Notes: generated by a model from the letters alone, not told the origin. 64,000 nt of DNA from Saccharopolyspora hirsuta (GCF_008630535.1 NZ_VWPH01000004.1:186001-250000); one strand, 5' to 3'. Shown: positions 1 to 8,773, numbered from the stretch's first letter. Numbers and translations are program-made.

Positions 1-846
1 CAACCGGGGCAAGAACCGCTTCGGCAGGTACTCCAGACCCGGGATCCCGCCGTAGGCGCGGTACCTGCTGCGACGGGCCACGTCGCCGCCGAGCAGCAGG
101 CGGTCGGCACCCCCGCGTTCGGCGGTGGCGAGCAGGCAGTCCAGGATCACCGAGTCGGGCCAGTCCCGGTGCCGGGCGATGCCGTCGTAGCCGAGGTACG
201 CCCCCGCTGCGCAGAGCTCCGCGTGCAAGCCCGGATCAGGGTTCCGGTCGGCGTGGGCGAGCACCACCCGCTCGGCGCGCACCCCATGACCGCGCAGCTC
301 GTCCAGCACTTCGAAGGCCGCACTGCCGTGTTCGAGATGCACCATCACCGGCGCCCCGGTCGCCACGTGCGCGGCAGCGACCGCGGCCAGGACCCGGTGC
401 TCGAACGGGGAGATCGACCAGTACCCGATGCCCGCTTTCAGCAGCCCGGCCCATACCCCGGTCGGCGAGCCGTCCACAGAGGACATCCCGGTGACCAGGT
501 CAGCGGTGAACCGCTCCGCCAACTCCTCCTCGGTGCTGGCCAGCAGCGGGTGATCGTCCGGGTAGTGCGCCTGCCGGTGCGCACCGGTCGTCGCGACGAC
601 GTGCAGGCCGGTGCGCTCGGCGATGCGGGCCATCCCGGCCGGGTCGCGGCCGAGACCGATCGGCGTCGCCTCGACCATCGCCTCGATCCCGGCCGCGCGC
701 AGCGACTGCGCCTCCTGTCCGCTGCGCTGCTCGTCGTCGAGCTCGTCGCCCGGCAGCAGCGGCGAGATCTGGAACAGGTGCTCGTGGTAGTCGGTGCGGC
801 CGAGCGCCTGCGCCGGGATGTCGCCGCGGACGGTGCGGACCGTCAT
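1..846 (-). CDS. Phosphotriesterase-family metal hydrolase (3' end cut off by window)
   Basis: Reading the minus strand from 846 gives 282 uninterrupted codons that leave the window before a stop. Near the N-terminus a DYHEHLF segment matches the first H-x-H metal-ligand motif of the phosphotriesterase (PTE) barrel family. Further along are EATPIGLGRDP, a VHLEHG strand, LAHADRNPD and a terminal GGDVARRS stretch, at the places where the family has its remaining metal ligands (H, H, D). PTE homologues in sugar operons are often lactonases, so a role in opening an aldonolactone is a reasonable inference, but the substrate is unknown. The ATG overlaps the stop of the preceding shikimate-dehydrogenase-like gene by 4 nt (ATGA), so the two are translationally coupled in the leftward catabolic operon. 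Confidence 0.8.
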   Translation of the reverse strand, partial: MTVRTVRGDIPAQALGRTDYHEHLFQISPLLPGDELDDEQRSGQEAQSLRAAGIEAMVEATPIGLGRDPAGMARIAERTGLHVVATTGAHRQAHYPDDHPLLASTEEELAERFTADLVTGMSSVDGSPTGVWAGLLKAGIGYWSISPFEHRVLAAVAAAHVATGAPVMVHLEHGSAAFEVLDELRGHGVRAERVVLAHADRNPDPGLHAELCAAGAYLGYDGIARHRDWPDSVILDCLLATAERGGADRLLLGGDVARRSRYRAYGGIPGLEYLPKRFLPRL

Positions 847-1766
847 CGCACCGCCTCGGCGGCCGCGGCGAGCTCGCCGACGGTCTCCTCGTCCAGCTCC
901 AGGTCGAAGACCTCCGCGATCACCTGCGACCAGCCGTGGATGAAGTACCGCCAGCCGTCCACGACGGTGAGCTGCGCCGACTCCTCGTGCGCACGGGCCT
1001 GGTGCAGGAACTCCAGGCTGCCCCGGTAGTTCAGCTCCCACACGACGGCGTTGCGCGGCCACCGGACCTCGTCCGACAGCGGCGAACCGGGCAGGTCCTT
1101 GCCGAGACCGGTGGCGTTGACGATCAGACTGCCCTCCGGGCACGCCGCGACCAGCTCGTCGGCGGGTCCGTCCGCCACCGCGGTCAGCACGCCCCCGGTG
1201 TCCAGCCCGCCCCGGCGCAGGACCTCGACCAGTTCGGCCAGGCGGCGCTCGTCGGTGTCGGTGCACACGATCCGGCGCGGCCGGTCGTCGCGGCGCGCCA
1301 GGTACCAGGCGATCGCGGTGCCCGCCCCGCCCGCACCCAGGCACAGCAGGTCCGCGCCGGTCGCGGCGAAGTGGTCCGGGGCGAGGAACTCCTCGATGGA
1401 CAGCCCGGCGGTGATCGGGTCCTTCGCGTGTCCGATCAGCGCACCGCCGCGCTTGGACACCGAGGAGATCTCCCCGCAGAGACCGGCGAACTGGTCCAGC
1501 TCGGCGAACATGTCCCCGGCCGCGTCGTGCACCCCGATCTTGTGCGTGGTGATCAGCGCTCCGCGCAGGCCCGGGTCGTCGCGGATGGCGCTGACCACTT
1601 CGCGGTACTGCTCGCGGCTCGCCCCGACCGGGAGGTCGAAGCCGACCAGCTGATCCGACGGCAGCCCGAGCACCCGGGCCCAGGCCGGGAAGACCTTGCG
1701 GATCGAGGACTGCCCGGTGCTCACCCCGACGAAGCCCATCGCCGCGTCGTCGTTCAGGTCGGTCAT
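843..1766 (-). CDS. Shikimate/quinate dehydrogenase-like NAD(P) oxidoreductase
   Basis: A 307-residue protein, slightly longer than a typical AroE. The N-terminal substrate domain carries a serine-rich TGQSSIRKVF element at the place of the SxS carboxylate clamp, and ITTHK, which supplies the conserved catalytic lysine. An IGHAKDPITAG segment follows at the place of the catalytic aspartate. The nucleotide-binding domain has LGAGGAGTA (GxGGxG/A). The genes around it encode sugar transport and catabolism, with no aromatic amino-acid genes, so it probably oxidises a polyol, cyclitol or sugar-acid intermediate rather than shikimate (inference). The start at 1766 overlaps the upstream stop by 4 nt, so an upstream in-frame extension is not used. 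Confidence 0.85.
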   Translation of the reverse strand: MTDLNDDAAMGFVGVSTGQSSIRKVFPAWARVLGLPSDQLVGFDLPVGASREQYREVVSAIRDDPGLRGALITTHKIGVHDAAGDMFAELDQFAGLCGEISSVSKRGGALIGHAKDPITAGLSIEEFLAPDHFAATGADLLCLGAGGAGTAIAWYLARRDDRPRRIVCTDTDERRLAELVEVLRRGGLDTGGVLTAVADGPADELVAACPEGSLIVNATGLGKDLPGSPLSDEVRWPRNAVVWELNYRGSLEFLHQARAHEESAQLTVVDGWRYFIHGWSQVIAEVFDLELDEETVGELAAAAEAVR

Positions 1767-2731
1767 GCCGTCTTCTCCTCGATCAGGACGGGGTTCTCCG
1801 GCGTCCGGCCGGCGATGACGTCGAGCACGGCGCGCACCGCGCCCGTGCCCATGCGGTCCACTGCTTCCACCGTTTGCGCGCCGAAGTGCGGGGTGAGCAC
1901 CACCCGGTCGCTCAGGTCCGGGGCCAGCAGCGGGCTCTCCCCGCCAGCCGCCTCCCCCGCCAGGGTGTCCGCCGCGTACGCGGCGAGCTGCCCGGACCGG
2001 AGGGCGTCGGCCACGGCCTGCTCGTCGACGAGGTCGGCGCGCGCGGTGTTCACCACGATCAGCCCGGGTTTCGCCGCGTCGAGCCAGGCGCGGCCCACCA
2101 GCTGCTGCCCGCCCGGGGCGTGCAGGGTCACCGCGTCGCACTCGGCCGCGAGTTCGCGCAGCCCGGCGTTGCGCACGCCCAGCACCTCGAACACCACCGG
2201 GTCCAGGTGCGGGTCGTGGCCGAGCACCCGGGTTCCGAAGCCCCGGGCGCGGTGCACCACTCCCCGGCCGATCCGGCCGAGCCCGGCCACCCCGAGCGTC
2301 AGGGTGCCGAGCTCCCGGCCGCGCCGGGTCTGCCACGACCCGGCGCGCACCGCGCGGTCCCCGGCTGCCACACCGCGCAATGCCGCGAGCAGCAGTGCGA
2401 TCGTCAGGTCGGCGACGGCTTCGCTGTTGGCGCCCGGGGTGTTGGTGACCGTGATCCCGCGCCGGGCGGCCGCCGCCAGGTCCACGTTGTCCACCCCGAC
2501 GCCGTACCGCGCGATCACCTTCAGCCGGGGCGCGGCGGCCAGGTGCTCCTCGGTGATGGGCGCGGTGCCCGCGATCCAGGCGACGGCCTCGGCCAGCGGA
2601 CCCGCCAACTCGGCCGGATCGTGCACCGTGGACCCGCGGACGACGCGCAAGCCCGCACCGGTCAGCTCGTCCGCGCAGGGCACCGCACCGCTGCCGAACG
2701 AGCGGGAGGTGACCAGAACCGTGCCGCTCAT
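1763..2731 (-). CDS. D-isomer-specific 2-hydroxyacid dehydrogenase (phosphoglycerate dehydrogenase-like)
   Basis: A 322-residue protein with the two-domain architecture of the D-2-hydroxyacid dehydrogenases. The NAD-binding motif is GLGRIG. The catalytic arginine lies in VVNTARADLVD and the catalytic histidine in VVLTPHFGAQT. It lacks the C-terminal ACT/ASB regulatory domains of serine-biosynthetic SerA and stops at the short-form length. Together with location inside a sugar ABC-transporter operon this argues for a catabolic 2-keto or 2-hydroxyacid substrate. Start and stop overlap both neighbours by 4 nt, indicating tight coupling. Confidence 0.85.
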   Translation of the reverse strand: MSGTVLVTSRSFGSGAVPCADELTGAGLRVVRGSTVHDPAELAGPLAEAVAWIAGTAPITEEHLAAAPRLKVIARYGVGVDNVDLAAAARRGITVTNTPGANSEAVADLTIALLLAALRGVAAGDRAVRAGSWQTRRGRELGTLTLGVAGLGRIGRGVVHRARGFGTRVLGHDPHLDPVVFEVLGVRNAGLRELAAECDAVTLHAPGGQQLVGRAWLDAAKPGLIVVNTARADLVDEQAVADALRSGQLAAYAADTLAGEAAGGESPLLAPDLSDRVVLTPHFGAQTVEAVDRMGTGAVRAVLDVIAGRTPENPVLIEEKTA

Positions 2732-3789
2732 CTCGCCGCCATCCCCGGCAGGCCGCGCGACTTGCCGCCGCGCAGGTTCTCCGCGCCCACCGCGATCAGG
2801 ATCAGCACCCCGATCGCGATCTGCAGCCAGAACGGGTCGACGCCGAGCAGCGTGCCCCCGTTGTTGAGCAGCCCGACCACCAGCGCCCCGACCAGCGCAC
2901 CGAGCGCGGTGCCCTTGGCGCCGAACAGGCTGGCCCCGCCGATGACGCACGCGGCGATGGCCTGCAGCTCGTAGCCGGTGCCCGAGGTCGGGACCCCGTT
3001 GCCGAGCCGCGAGGCCAGCAGGACACCCGCGAACGCGGCGAGCAGCCCGGACAGCGCGTAGGCCGACAGCAGCACCGATCGCACCGGAACCCCGGTCAAC
3101 CGGGCGGATTCGACGTTCGAACCGACCGCGTAGACGTACTGGCCCCACACGGTGCGCCGCAGCAGCCAGGCCATCACGACCGCCACCAGCAGCATCAACC
3201 AGGTCAGGTTCGACACCCCGAACACCGAACCACCGGCGATCGCGGTGAACTCTGCGGGCAGCGGCTGCACCGTGCGGCCGTCGGTGAGCAGCAGCGTCGC
3301 GCCGCGGGCGATGCCCATCATGCCCAGGGTCACGATGAACGGCGGCATCCGCAGCACCGCCACCAGCACGCCGTTGACCAGACCGGCCGCCGCGCCGACG
3401 ACCAGCGCGAGGGCGACGGCCAGCACCACCGGGAGGCCGCCCGCGGTCTCGAACACCGCGGTCGCGGCGACCACGCCCGCCAGGCCGACCACCGAGCCCA
3501 CCGACAGGTCGATGCCCGCGGTGAGGATCACCAGCAGCTGCCCGACCGCGATGATCGCGTAGATGGACACCTGGCGGCCCAGGTTGTCCAGGTTCGTGCC
3601 GGTCAGGAACGAATCGGTGGCGAGGCTGAGCGCGAAGGCGATCACCAGCAGCACCGGGATGCCGCCGAACCCGCGGTCGAAGAGGTGGCTCAGCCGCAGG
3701 ATCTCCGACTCGTCCGGTTGCGGCTTGGGCCTGCGCTTGCGCTTCCCGCCCGCCGCGGACGGCGCGGGGGCGCTTGCGACGTCGGTCAT
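2728..3789 (-). CDS. Sugar ABC transporter permease (RbsC family)
   Basis: A 353-residue polytopic membrane protein with about eight to ten hydrophobic segments after a basic N-terminal tail (KRKRRPK). It carries the family hallmark DLSVGSVVGL and GIARGATLLL segments of ribose/galactose-type permeases. The ATG at 3789 is chosen over one nine codons upstream because AGGAG sits seven bases before it. It should form the membrane channel with the ATPase (3836-5344) and the periplasmic-type binding lipoprotein (5348-6379). The substrate is not predictable from the sequence; a carbohydrate or polyol is typical of this family. Confidence 0.92.
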   Translation of the reverse strand: MTDVASAPAPSAAGGKRKRRPKPQPDESEILRLSHLFDRGFGGIPVLLVIAFALSLATDSFLTGTNLDNLGRQVSIYAIIAVGQLLVILTAGIDLSVGSVVGLAGVVAATAVFETAGGLPVVLAVALALVVGAAAGLVNGVLVAVLRMPPFIVTLGMMGIARGATLLLTDGRTVQPLPAEFTAIAGGSVFGVSNLTWLMLLVAVVMAWLLRRTVWGQYVYAVGSNVESARLTGVPVRSVLLSAYALSGLLAAFAGVLLASRLGNGVPTSGTGYELQAIAACVIGGASLFGAKGTALGALVGALVVGLLNNGGTLLGVDPFWLQIAIGVLILIAVGAENLRGGKSRGLPGMAAR

Positions 3790-3835
3790 GGCATCTCCTG
3801 TGTTCTCGCCGGGCACCCTCGCCCGGTCTCGCGGC

Positions 3836-5344
3836 TCATGAGGTCTCCTGCGCGACCGGGCTCGCGAGGTGCAGCACGTCCTCTTCGGTGGCCTCGGCCG
3901 GGTCGACGAACCCGGCGATGCGCCGCTGCCGGACCACCGCGACCCGGTCGCACAGGCCGAGCAGCTCCGGCAGGTAGGACGACACGACCACGACGGCCAG
4001 CCCGGCGGCGGCCAGTTCGGCGATGACCCGGTAGATGTCGGCCTTCGCGCCGACGTCGACGCCCTTGGTCGGTTCGTCGAGCAGCAGGACCTTGGCCCCG
4101 GTGGCCCGCCACCGGGCCACCAGCGTCTTCTGCTGGTTGCCGCCGGAGAGCGAGGACACCGGGTCGGTCCAGTCGCCGAACTTGACCCGCAGGCCGTCTG
4201 CGGCGGCGGTGACGTGCTCGCGCACCCTGCCGCGGCGCAGCACGCCGAAGGAGCTGGCCGCCCGGATGCTGGCCATCGCCACGTTCTTCTCGATGCTCAG
4301 CCCGAGCATCAGCCCGGATTCCTTGCGGTCCTCGGTCAGCAGGCCGATCCCGCTGCGCGCCGCGGCGCGGGGTGACGAGGTGTCGACCGGTCTGCCGTCC
4401 ACCAGCACCTGACCGGCCTGGAGCGGATCGGCGCCGAACACGGCCCGCAGCAGCTCGCTTCGCCCCGAGCCGAGCAGTCCGGCCAGGCCGAGGATCTCGC
4501 CGGAGCGCACCGAGAGGTCCACCGGCTGGTCGAAGCCGACCGGCCGAACCCCGCGCAGTTCCAGGCGGACGTCACCGGCTTCGGCGCGCTCGCCCGGGTA
4601 GAGGCTTTCGATGGTGCGGCCGACCATCGCCTGCACCAGGGTGTCCTCGGTGTGGTCCGACATCGGTTCGGTGGCCACCAACCTGCCGTCGCGCAGGATC
4701 GTGACCCGGTCGCCGATGGCGAACATCTCCTCCATGCGGTGGCTGACGTAGAGCACCGCCACGCCTTCGTCGCGCAGCGCGCGGATCCGGTCGAGCAGCG
4801 CAGCCGCCTCCTGCTCGGACAGCGCGGTGGTCGGCTCGTCGAAGATCACTAGCTCGGCGTTCTGGCCGAGCACGCGGGCGATCTCCACCAGCTGCCGGGT
4901 CGCGGTCGGCAGCTCGGCGACGCGGGTCTCCGGGTCGAGGTCGGCCAGCCCCACCCGGGCCAGCATCGCGGTGGCCATCTCGCGCTGCCGCCGCAGGTCG
5001 CGGAACCCGGCGCGGGCCGGGAAGCGCCCCATGCACAGGTTCGCGGACACGGTGAGCTCCGGCAGCAGGCTGAGCTCCTGGTAGACCACGCCGACCCCGG
5101 CGTCGCGCGCCACCGCGGGGGTGAGCGCCGGGCGCATCGGCTCGCCCGACACCAGGTACTCGCCGGCGTCCCGGGTCTCCGCCCCGGTGAGGATCTTGAT
5201 CAGGGTGGACTTGCCCGCCCCGTTCTCCCCGGCGAGGCAGTGCACCTCGCCGGGGAGCACCTCCAGGTCCACGCCGTCCAGCGCGGTCACCGCGCGGTAG
5301 GTCTTGCGCACCCCGCGCAGGCTGATCACAGCGGTCTCGGCCAC
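3836..5344 (-). CDS. Sugar ABC transporter ATP-binding protein (RbsA/MglA type, two NBDs)
   Basis: A 502-residue tandem ATPase, the normal length for the RbsA/MglA group. The first NBD has Walker A GENGAGKST, signature near VAELPTATRQL and Walker B ELVIFDEPTTALS. The second half has the divergent Walker A GLLGSGRSE typical of this family, the signature SLSGGNQQK and Walker B VLLLDEPTKGVD. It energises the importer with the adjacent permease and binding protein. It lies 46 nt upstream of the permease and 3 nt downstream of the binding-protein stop, in one operon. Confidence 0.93.
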   Translation of the reverse strand: MAETAVISLRGVRKTYRAVTALDGVDLEVLPGEVHCLAGENGAGKSTLIKILTGAETRDAGEYLVSGEPMRPALTPAVARDAGVGVVYQELSLLPELTVSANLCMGRFPARAGFRDLRRQREMATAMLARVGLADLDPETRVAELPTATRQLVEIARVLGQNAELVIFDEPTTALSEQEAAALLDRIRALRDEGVAVLYVSHRMEEMFAIGDRVTILRDGRLVATEPMSDHTEDTLVQAMVGRTIESLYPGERAEAGDVRLELRGVRPVGFDQPVDLSVRSGEILGLAGLLGSGRSELLRAVFGADPLQAGQVLVDGRPVDTSSPRAAARSGIGLLTEDRKESGLMLGLSIEKNVAMASIRAASSFGVLRRGRVREHVTAAADGLRVKFGDWTDPVSSLSGGNQQKTLVARWRATGAKVLLLDEPTKGVDVGAKADIYRVIAELAAAGLAVVVVSSYLPELLGLCDRVAVVRQRRIAGFVDPAEATEEDVLHLASPVAQETS

Positions 5345-5347
5345 GGC

Positions 5348-6379
5348 TCAGCCCTTGGTCTTCGGCGGGTCGAGCAGCTGGGCGTGCTCCGGTTTGTCCA
5401 CGTTGGACTTGTCGATGACCACGGCGCCGGGGTCCAGCGAGACCGGCGGGGTGCTGCCTGCGGCGGACATCGCCGCCTCCACCACGCCCTGGTAGCCGAA
5501 GAAGAACGGGTTCTGCACCAGGATCGCGTCGATCGAGCCGTTGCGCACCCCCGCCACCTCGGCCGGGTCGGAGTCGAACGCCACCACCGCGAGCCGGTCG
5601 GCCGCGCCCCGCTCGGCGACCGCGCGCGCCGCGCCGGTGCCGGAGGTGTTGTTGTCGGCGAAGATGCCCGCCAGGTCCGGGATCCCGGTGATCGCGTCGT
5701 TGACCTGGCCAACCGCCTTGTTCAGGTCGTTGTCGTTGACCGCGGTCTGCACGACCTGCGCCTGCGGGCACTTCTCGGTGAGCCCGGCGGTGAATCCGGT
5801 CAGCCGGTCGGTCAGCACCTGCTGGCCGGAGGTCGAGCTCTCGTGCAGGATCTTGCCGTTCTGCCTGCCCTGGGCGGTGAGCAGCTCGCACATCCGCTGC
5901 CCCGCCTGCTGCCCGGCCTTGATGTTGTCGGTGCCGATGAATCCCTCGGAACCGGTGGTGATCGCGTTGTCCACGGTGATGACCTTGATGCCCTGCTGCC
6001 GGGCCCGGTCCACCGCGCCGTTGAGCGCGGTGGAGGAGTTCGACGCGAGCACGATGGCCTTGGCCCCGCGGGCGATCGAGTTCTCCACCAGGCTGACCTG
6101 CTGGTCGATGTCGGTCTCCGAGGTGGGGCCGAACAGCCCCAGCTCCACCCCCAGGTCGGCCCCGGCCCGTTCGGAACCGGCCAGCATCGACTGCCAGAAC
6201 TCCGAATCGGTGGCCTTGGTGATCACGTCGATCCGGGTGCCGGCGACCCCGCTGGTGCCGGATCCGGCACCCTGCGCGGACGGGCCGAAAGCGGCCTTCC
6301 CGCCGACCAGTCCGGCACCGACGGCGACCACCGCGATCGCCGCCGCCACACCGGATGAGACGAACCGTGTGCGCGCCAT
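5348..6379 (-). CDS. Sugar ABC transporter substrate-binding protein (periplasmic-binding-protein-like I)
   Basis: A 343-residue secreted binding protein. The start at 6379 is preceded by GAGGAG and gives a short basic N-terminus and a hydrophobic segment (VAAAIAVVAVGAGLVGG) acting as signal peptide or anchor; no lipobox cysteine is evident. The mature part follows the ribose-binding fold, with ITKATDSEFWQSM near the N-terminus, a central NSSTALNGAVDRARQQGIKV and VVAFDSDPAEVAGVRNGSID toward the C-terminus, as in RbsB/XylF-like proteins. It delivers the sugar to the permease/ATPase encoded immediately downstream. Confidence 0.9.
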   Translation of the reverse strand: MARTRFVSSGVAAAIAVVAVGAGLVGGKAAFGPSAQGAGSGTSGVAGTRIDVITKATDSEFWQSMLAGSERAGADLGVELGLFGPTSETDIDQQVSLVENSIARGAKAIVLASNSSTALNGAVDRARQQGIKVITVDNAITTGSEGFIGTDNIKAGQQAGQRMCELLTAQGRQNGKILHESSTSGQQVLTDRLTGFTAGLTEKCPQAQVVQTAVNDNDLNKAVGQVNDAITGIPDLAGIFADNNTSGTGAARAVAERGAADRLAVVAFDSDPAEVAGVRNGSIDAILVQNPFFFGYQGVVEAAMSAAGSTPPVSLDPGAVVIDKSNVDKPEHAQLLDPPKTKG

Positions 6380-6413
6380 TGCAGCTCCTCGTTCGCTTCC
6401 TTGCAGGTTCGGG

Positions 6414-7004
6414 TCAGCCCGCGACGGGCTCGGCCTGGAACGGGGCGAACCGCGGTTCGCCCGCACCGCGCAGCACGCGCCACCCCATGCCGTGCTCGAG
6501 CACCCAGCCGTAGTCGTGCCCGGCGTCGCCCGGGTACACCGCGAGGAACCGGTACGGCTCGTCGCCGGTGTTGACGCTGCGGTGCGCCCAGCCCGGCGGG
6601 ATGTAGCCGATGACGCCCGGCGCCATCGGGATCCACTTCGGCGTCGTGCCGTCGAACAGCAGCAGGCCGCCGGTGCCGGACAGCCCGAGGTAGATCTCGC
6701 CCTGCGGGTTCGGGTGCTGGTGCCCCTTGGTCATGTGGAACTCGCCGCCGACCGCGCCGGGGTGGATCGTGGTGATCGACTGCGGCAGCTCACCGGGCGC
6801 CTCCGGCACCGGGGAGGACGCGACCTCGTAGACGACCGGGTCGGCCTCGTCGCGAGCCGCCCGCCAGGCCGCGGTGTCGGCGAACAGGCCCTCCAGGTCG
6901 GACATGCGGCGGCTCAGCACCGGACCGCTCGGGGTCATGCCGCCGGTGGGCGGCTGGAAGGTGATCGACATCGGGTCGATCGGGGGAACGGCGAACTCCG
7001 GCAC
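6414..7004 (-). CDS. Cupin-type glucose-6-phosphate isomerase (archaeal-type PGI family)
   Basis: A 196-residue single-domain cupin. The metal-binding motif is visible as KGHQHPNPQGEIY (H-x-H plus E) followed about 40 residues later by GWAHRSVN (second histidine). TTIHPGAVGGEFHMT precedes it, as in the archaeal-type phosphoglucose isomerases of Pfam GPI. The family interconverts glucose-6-phosphate and fructose-6-phosphate, but operon copies may isomerise other sugar phosphates (inference). It is the first gene of the leftward transporter operon, and a GntR-type palindrome lies 40 bp upstream of its start at 7044-7059. Confidence 0.87.
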   Translation of the reverse strand: MPEFAVPPIDPMSITFQPPTGGMTPSGPVLSRRMSDLEGLFADTAAWRAARDEADPVVYEVASSPVPEAPGELPQSITTIHPGAVGGEFHMTKGHQHPNPQGEIYLGLSGTGGLLLFDGTTPKWIPMAPGVIGYIPPGWAHRSVNTGDEPYRFLAVYPGDAGHDYGWVLEHGMGWRVLRGAGEPRFAPFQAEPVAG

Positions 7005-7043
7005 GGAACTTCCTCCTCGGTCTGAGAGCGGGGTTAACTGTCG

Positions 7044-7059
7044 TCCTGTAATGACAGGA
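7044..7059. promoter_or_regulatory. GntR-type operator, copy 1
   Basis: TCCTGTAATGACAGGA is a 16-bp dyad (CCTGT-N4-ACAGG) lying 40 bp upstream of the isomerase start at 7004, between the two leftward transcription units. It differs at one base from the perfect copy at 8692-8707. It is probably bound by the GntR/UTRA regulator encoded at 7867. Confidence 0.7.
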
Positions 7060-7095
7060 TGTCAAGAGTTGTCTCTCGGGGGACGTCGCCGCGGA

Positions 7096-7734
7096 TCAGG
7101 CGACGGCTTCCCGGTGCGCGAGCGCGAACTTCCGCGCGACAGCGCGGATCTCGTCCCAGTCACCGGCGAGCATCGCGACCTTCGGGCAGAGCTCGCCGCC
7201 AGCGCCGACGGCCACCGCCCCGGCCGCGATCCAGTCGCCGATGTTGTCCGGGGCCACGCCGCCGGTCGGCATCATCGGGATGTCCGGGAACGGACCGCGC
7301 AGCGCCTTCAGGTAGGCCGGTCCGACCAGCGAGGCCGGGAAGATCTTGACCGCGTGCGCGCCGAGCCGGTGCGCGGCCATGACCTCGCTCGGCGTCATGG
7401 CACCGAGCAGCACGTCCGCCCCGGTGCCGACCATGGCCCGCGCGACGTCCGGATCAGTGCCGGGGCTGACCAGGAACTGCGCTCCGGCGGCCGCGGCCTC
7501 CGCCGCCTGCTCGGCGGTGCGGATCGTGCCCGCGCCGAGGTGGATCGCATCGCCGTGGGCCCGGCGGAGCTCGCCGATCGCGGTCGGCGCGTCCGGCGTG
7601 CTGTAGGTGATCTCGATACCGGTGACACCCCCGTCGATGAGCGCTTCGGACGCGCGCACCGCGACGTCGGCGGACGGCGCGCGCAGGACGGCGATCACCC
7701 CGGTTCGGCGCAGGCGGTCGAGCTGTTCGTGCAT
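7096..7734 (-). CDS. KDPG/KHG-type 2-dehydro-3-deoxy-phosphonate aldolase
   Basis: A 212-residue class I aldolase of the Eda family. The Schiff-base lysine lies in HAVKIFPASLVGP, and the phosphate-binding PTGGV follows. GIEITYST supplies the catalytic glutamate region, although canonical Eda has a T-x-R-T there, so the substrate may differ from KDPG. The family splits a 2-keto-3-deoxy acid phosphate to pyruvate plus an aldehyde phosphate. The start at 7734 has GGGAG eight bases upstream; a longer in-frame ORF upstream is not supported. It faces the GntR gene across an intergenic region holding two operators. Confidence 0.88.
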   Translation of the reverse strand: MHEQLDRLRRTGVIAVLRAPSADVAVRASEALIDGGVTGIEITYSTPDAPTAIGELRRAHGDAIHLGAGTIRTAEQAAEAAAAGAQFLVSPGTDPDVARAMVGTGADVLLGAMTPSEVMAAHRLGAHAVKIFPASLVGPAYLKALRGPFPDIPMMPTGGVAPDNIGDWIAAGAVAVGAGGELCPKVAMLAGDWDEIRAVARKFALAHREAVA

Positions 7735-7798
7735 GCGGATTCTCCCGATCACTGGACGGTGCGGACGGCGCAACGTGCACGCCGGAGCAGCAATGTAA

Positions 7799-7814
7799 TC
7801 CTGTCCGTACAGGT
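7799..7814. promoter_or_regulatory. GntR-type operator, copy 2
   Basis: TCCTGTCCGTACAGGT is a CCTGT-N4-ACAGG dyad 65 bp upstream of the aldolase start (7734, minus strand), inside the divergent aldolase/gntR promoter region. Confidence 0.65.
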
Positions 7815-7854
7815 TGCCAAGAGTCGCATCCAGCTCGGGAGGTGATTCCTGATA

Positions 7855-7870
7855 TCCTCTCATGACATGG
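7855..7870. promoter_or_regulatory. GntR-type operator, copy 3 (degenerate, over the gntR start)
   Basis: TCCTCTCATGACATGG keeps 13 of 16 positions of the perfect operator and covers the ATG of the GntR gene at 7867. A TATCCT hexamer at 7853-7858 could be the -10 box of a nearly leaderless transcript. Binding here would give autorepression. Confidence 0.5.
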
Positions 7871-8646
7871 TGACACGTATCGACCGCTCGTCCCCGCTGC
7901 CGTTCTACTACCAGCTCAAGCAGATCGTGATCGGCGACATCAAGCGGCGCGGCATGTCACCCGGCGACCGGCTGCCCGGCGACCACGAGCTGTGCGAGAC
8001 CTACGACGTCTCCCGCACCGTGGTGCGGCAGGCGCTGTCCGACCTGGAAGCCGAAGGCGTGGTCGAGCGCGTCAAGGGCCGCGGCACCTTCGTCGCGAAG
8101 CCGAAGATCGCCGAAGGGCTCGTCCAGTCCCTCACCGGCCTGTACGCCGACGTGGCCGCGCGCGGATCGTCGCTGCGCAGCGACGTGCGGCGGATGGAGG
8201 TCGTGCCCGCCGACGAGCAGGTCGCCGCGGAGCTGGACCTCGAGCCGGGCACCCCGGTGATCGCCATCGAGCGCCTGCGGTTCGTCGACGACGAGCCCTG
8301 GGTGTTCACCGTGACCCACCTGCCGCACCACATCGCCCCCGGCCTGGAGGACGAGGACCTCTCGACCCAGTCGCTGTACACCCTGCTGGAGCAGAACTAC
8401 GGCGTCCGGCTCAAGCGCGGCAGGCGGTCGGTCGAGGCGGCCAAGGCGGGCGCCGAGCTGGCCGCCGACCTCGGCATCCCGGAGGGCGACCCGGTCCTGC
8501 TGCTGCGCAACACCAGCTTCGGCGCCGACGACCGGCCGGTGGAGATCTTCGTGGCGTTCCACCGCGGTGACCGCAGCCGGTTCGACGTCGACCTGGAGAG
8601 CTCGGCGAACACCGGCCCGAACACCCTGATGCGGGTCACCGACTAG
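7867..8646 (+). CDS. GntR-family transcriptional regulator (HutC/UTRA type)
   Basis: A 259-residue repressor. An N-terminal winged helix-turn-helix (about residues 10-75) contains SPGDRLPGDHELCETYDVSRTVVRQALSDL-like GntR landmarks (for example SRTVVRQAL and RVKGRGTFV). A C-terminal UTRA effector domain covers about residues 95-245, with TPVIAIERLRF and LLLRNTSFG strands. HutC/UTRA proteins bind sugar or sugar-acid effectors. It sits between the leftward catabolic operon and the rightward FGGY kinase, with four matching dyads at all promoters, so it probably controls the whole locus including itself. No clear Shine-Dalgarno precedes the ATG at usual spacing. Confidence 0.92.
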   Translation: MVTRIDRSSPLPFYYQLKQIVIGDIKRRGMSPGDRLPGDHELCETYDVSRTVVRQALSDLEAEGVVERVKGRGTFVAKPKIAEGLVQSLTGLYADVAARGSSLRSDVRRMEVVPADEQVAAELDLEPGTPVIAIERLRFVDDEPWVFTVTHLPHHIAPGLEDEDLSTQSLYTLLEQNYGVRLKRGRRSVEAAKAGAELAADLGIPEGDPVLLLRNTSFGADDRPVEIFVAFHRGDRSRFDVDLESSANTGPNTLMRVTD

Positions 8647-8691
8647 ACCCTGAACCGTTACAGCGCTTTCCCCGCGGCCGAGTTCTTGACT

Positions 8692-8707
8692 TCCTGTCAT
8701 GACAGGA
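8692..8707. promoter_or_regulatory. GntR-type operator, copy 4 (perfect palindrome)
   Basis: TCCTGTCATGACAGGA is a perfect 16-bp palindrome 67 bp upstream of the FGGY kinase start. It is the best copy of the set and defines the consensus. Confidence 0.75.
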
Positions 8708-8773
8708 CGACATTAAGAGCTCGTTCGACACGACCACCCGGCGACGCCGCCGGGTTCGCGGGAGGTAAGCGGC

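Noticed and set aside
843..1766. Aromatic amino-acid shikimate dehydrogenase (aroE)
   Set aside because: The substrate-clamp motif differs and the gene is embedded in a sugar-catabolic operon; a generic shikimate-dehydrogenase-like call is safer.
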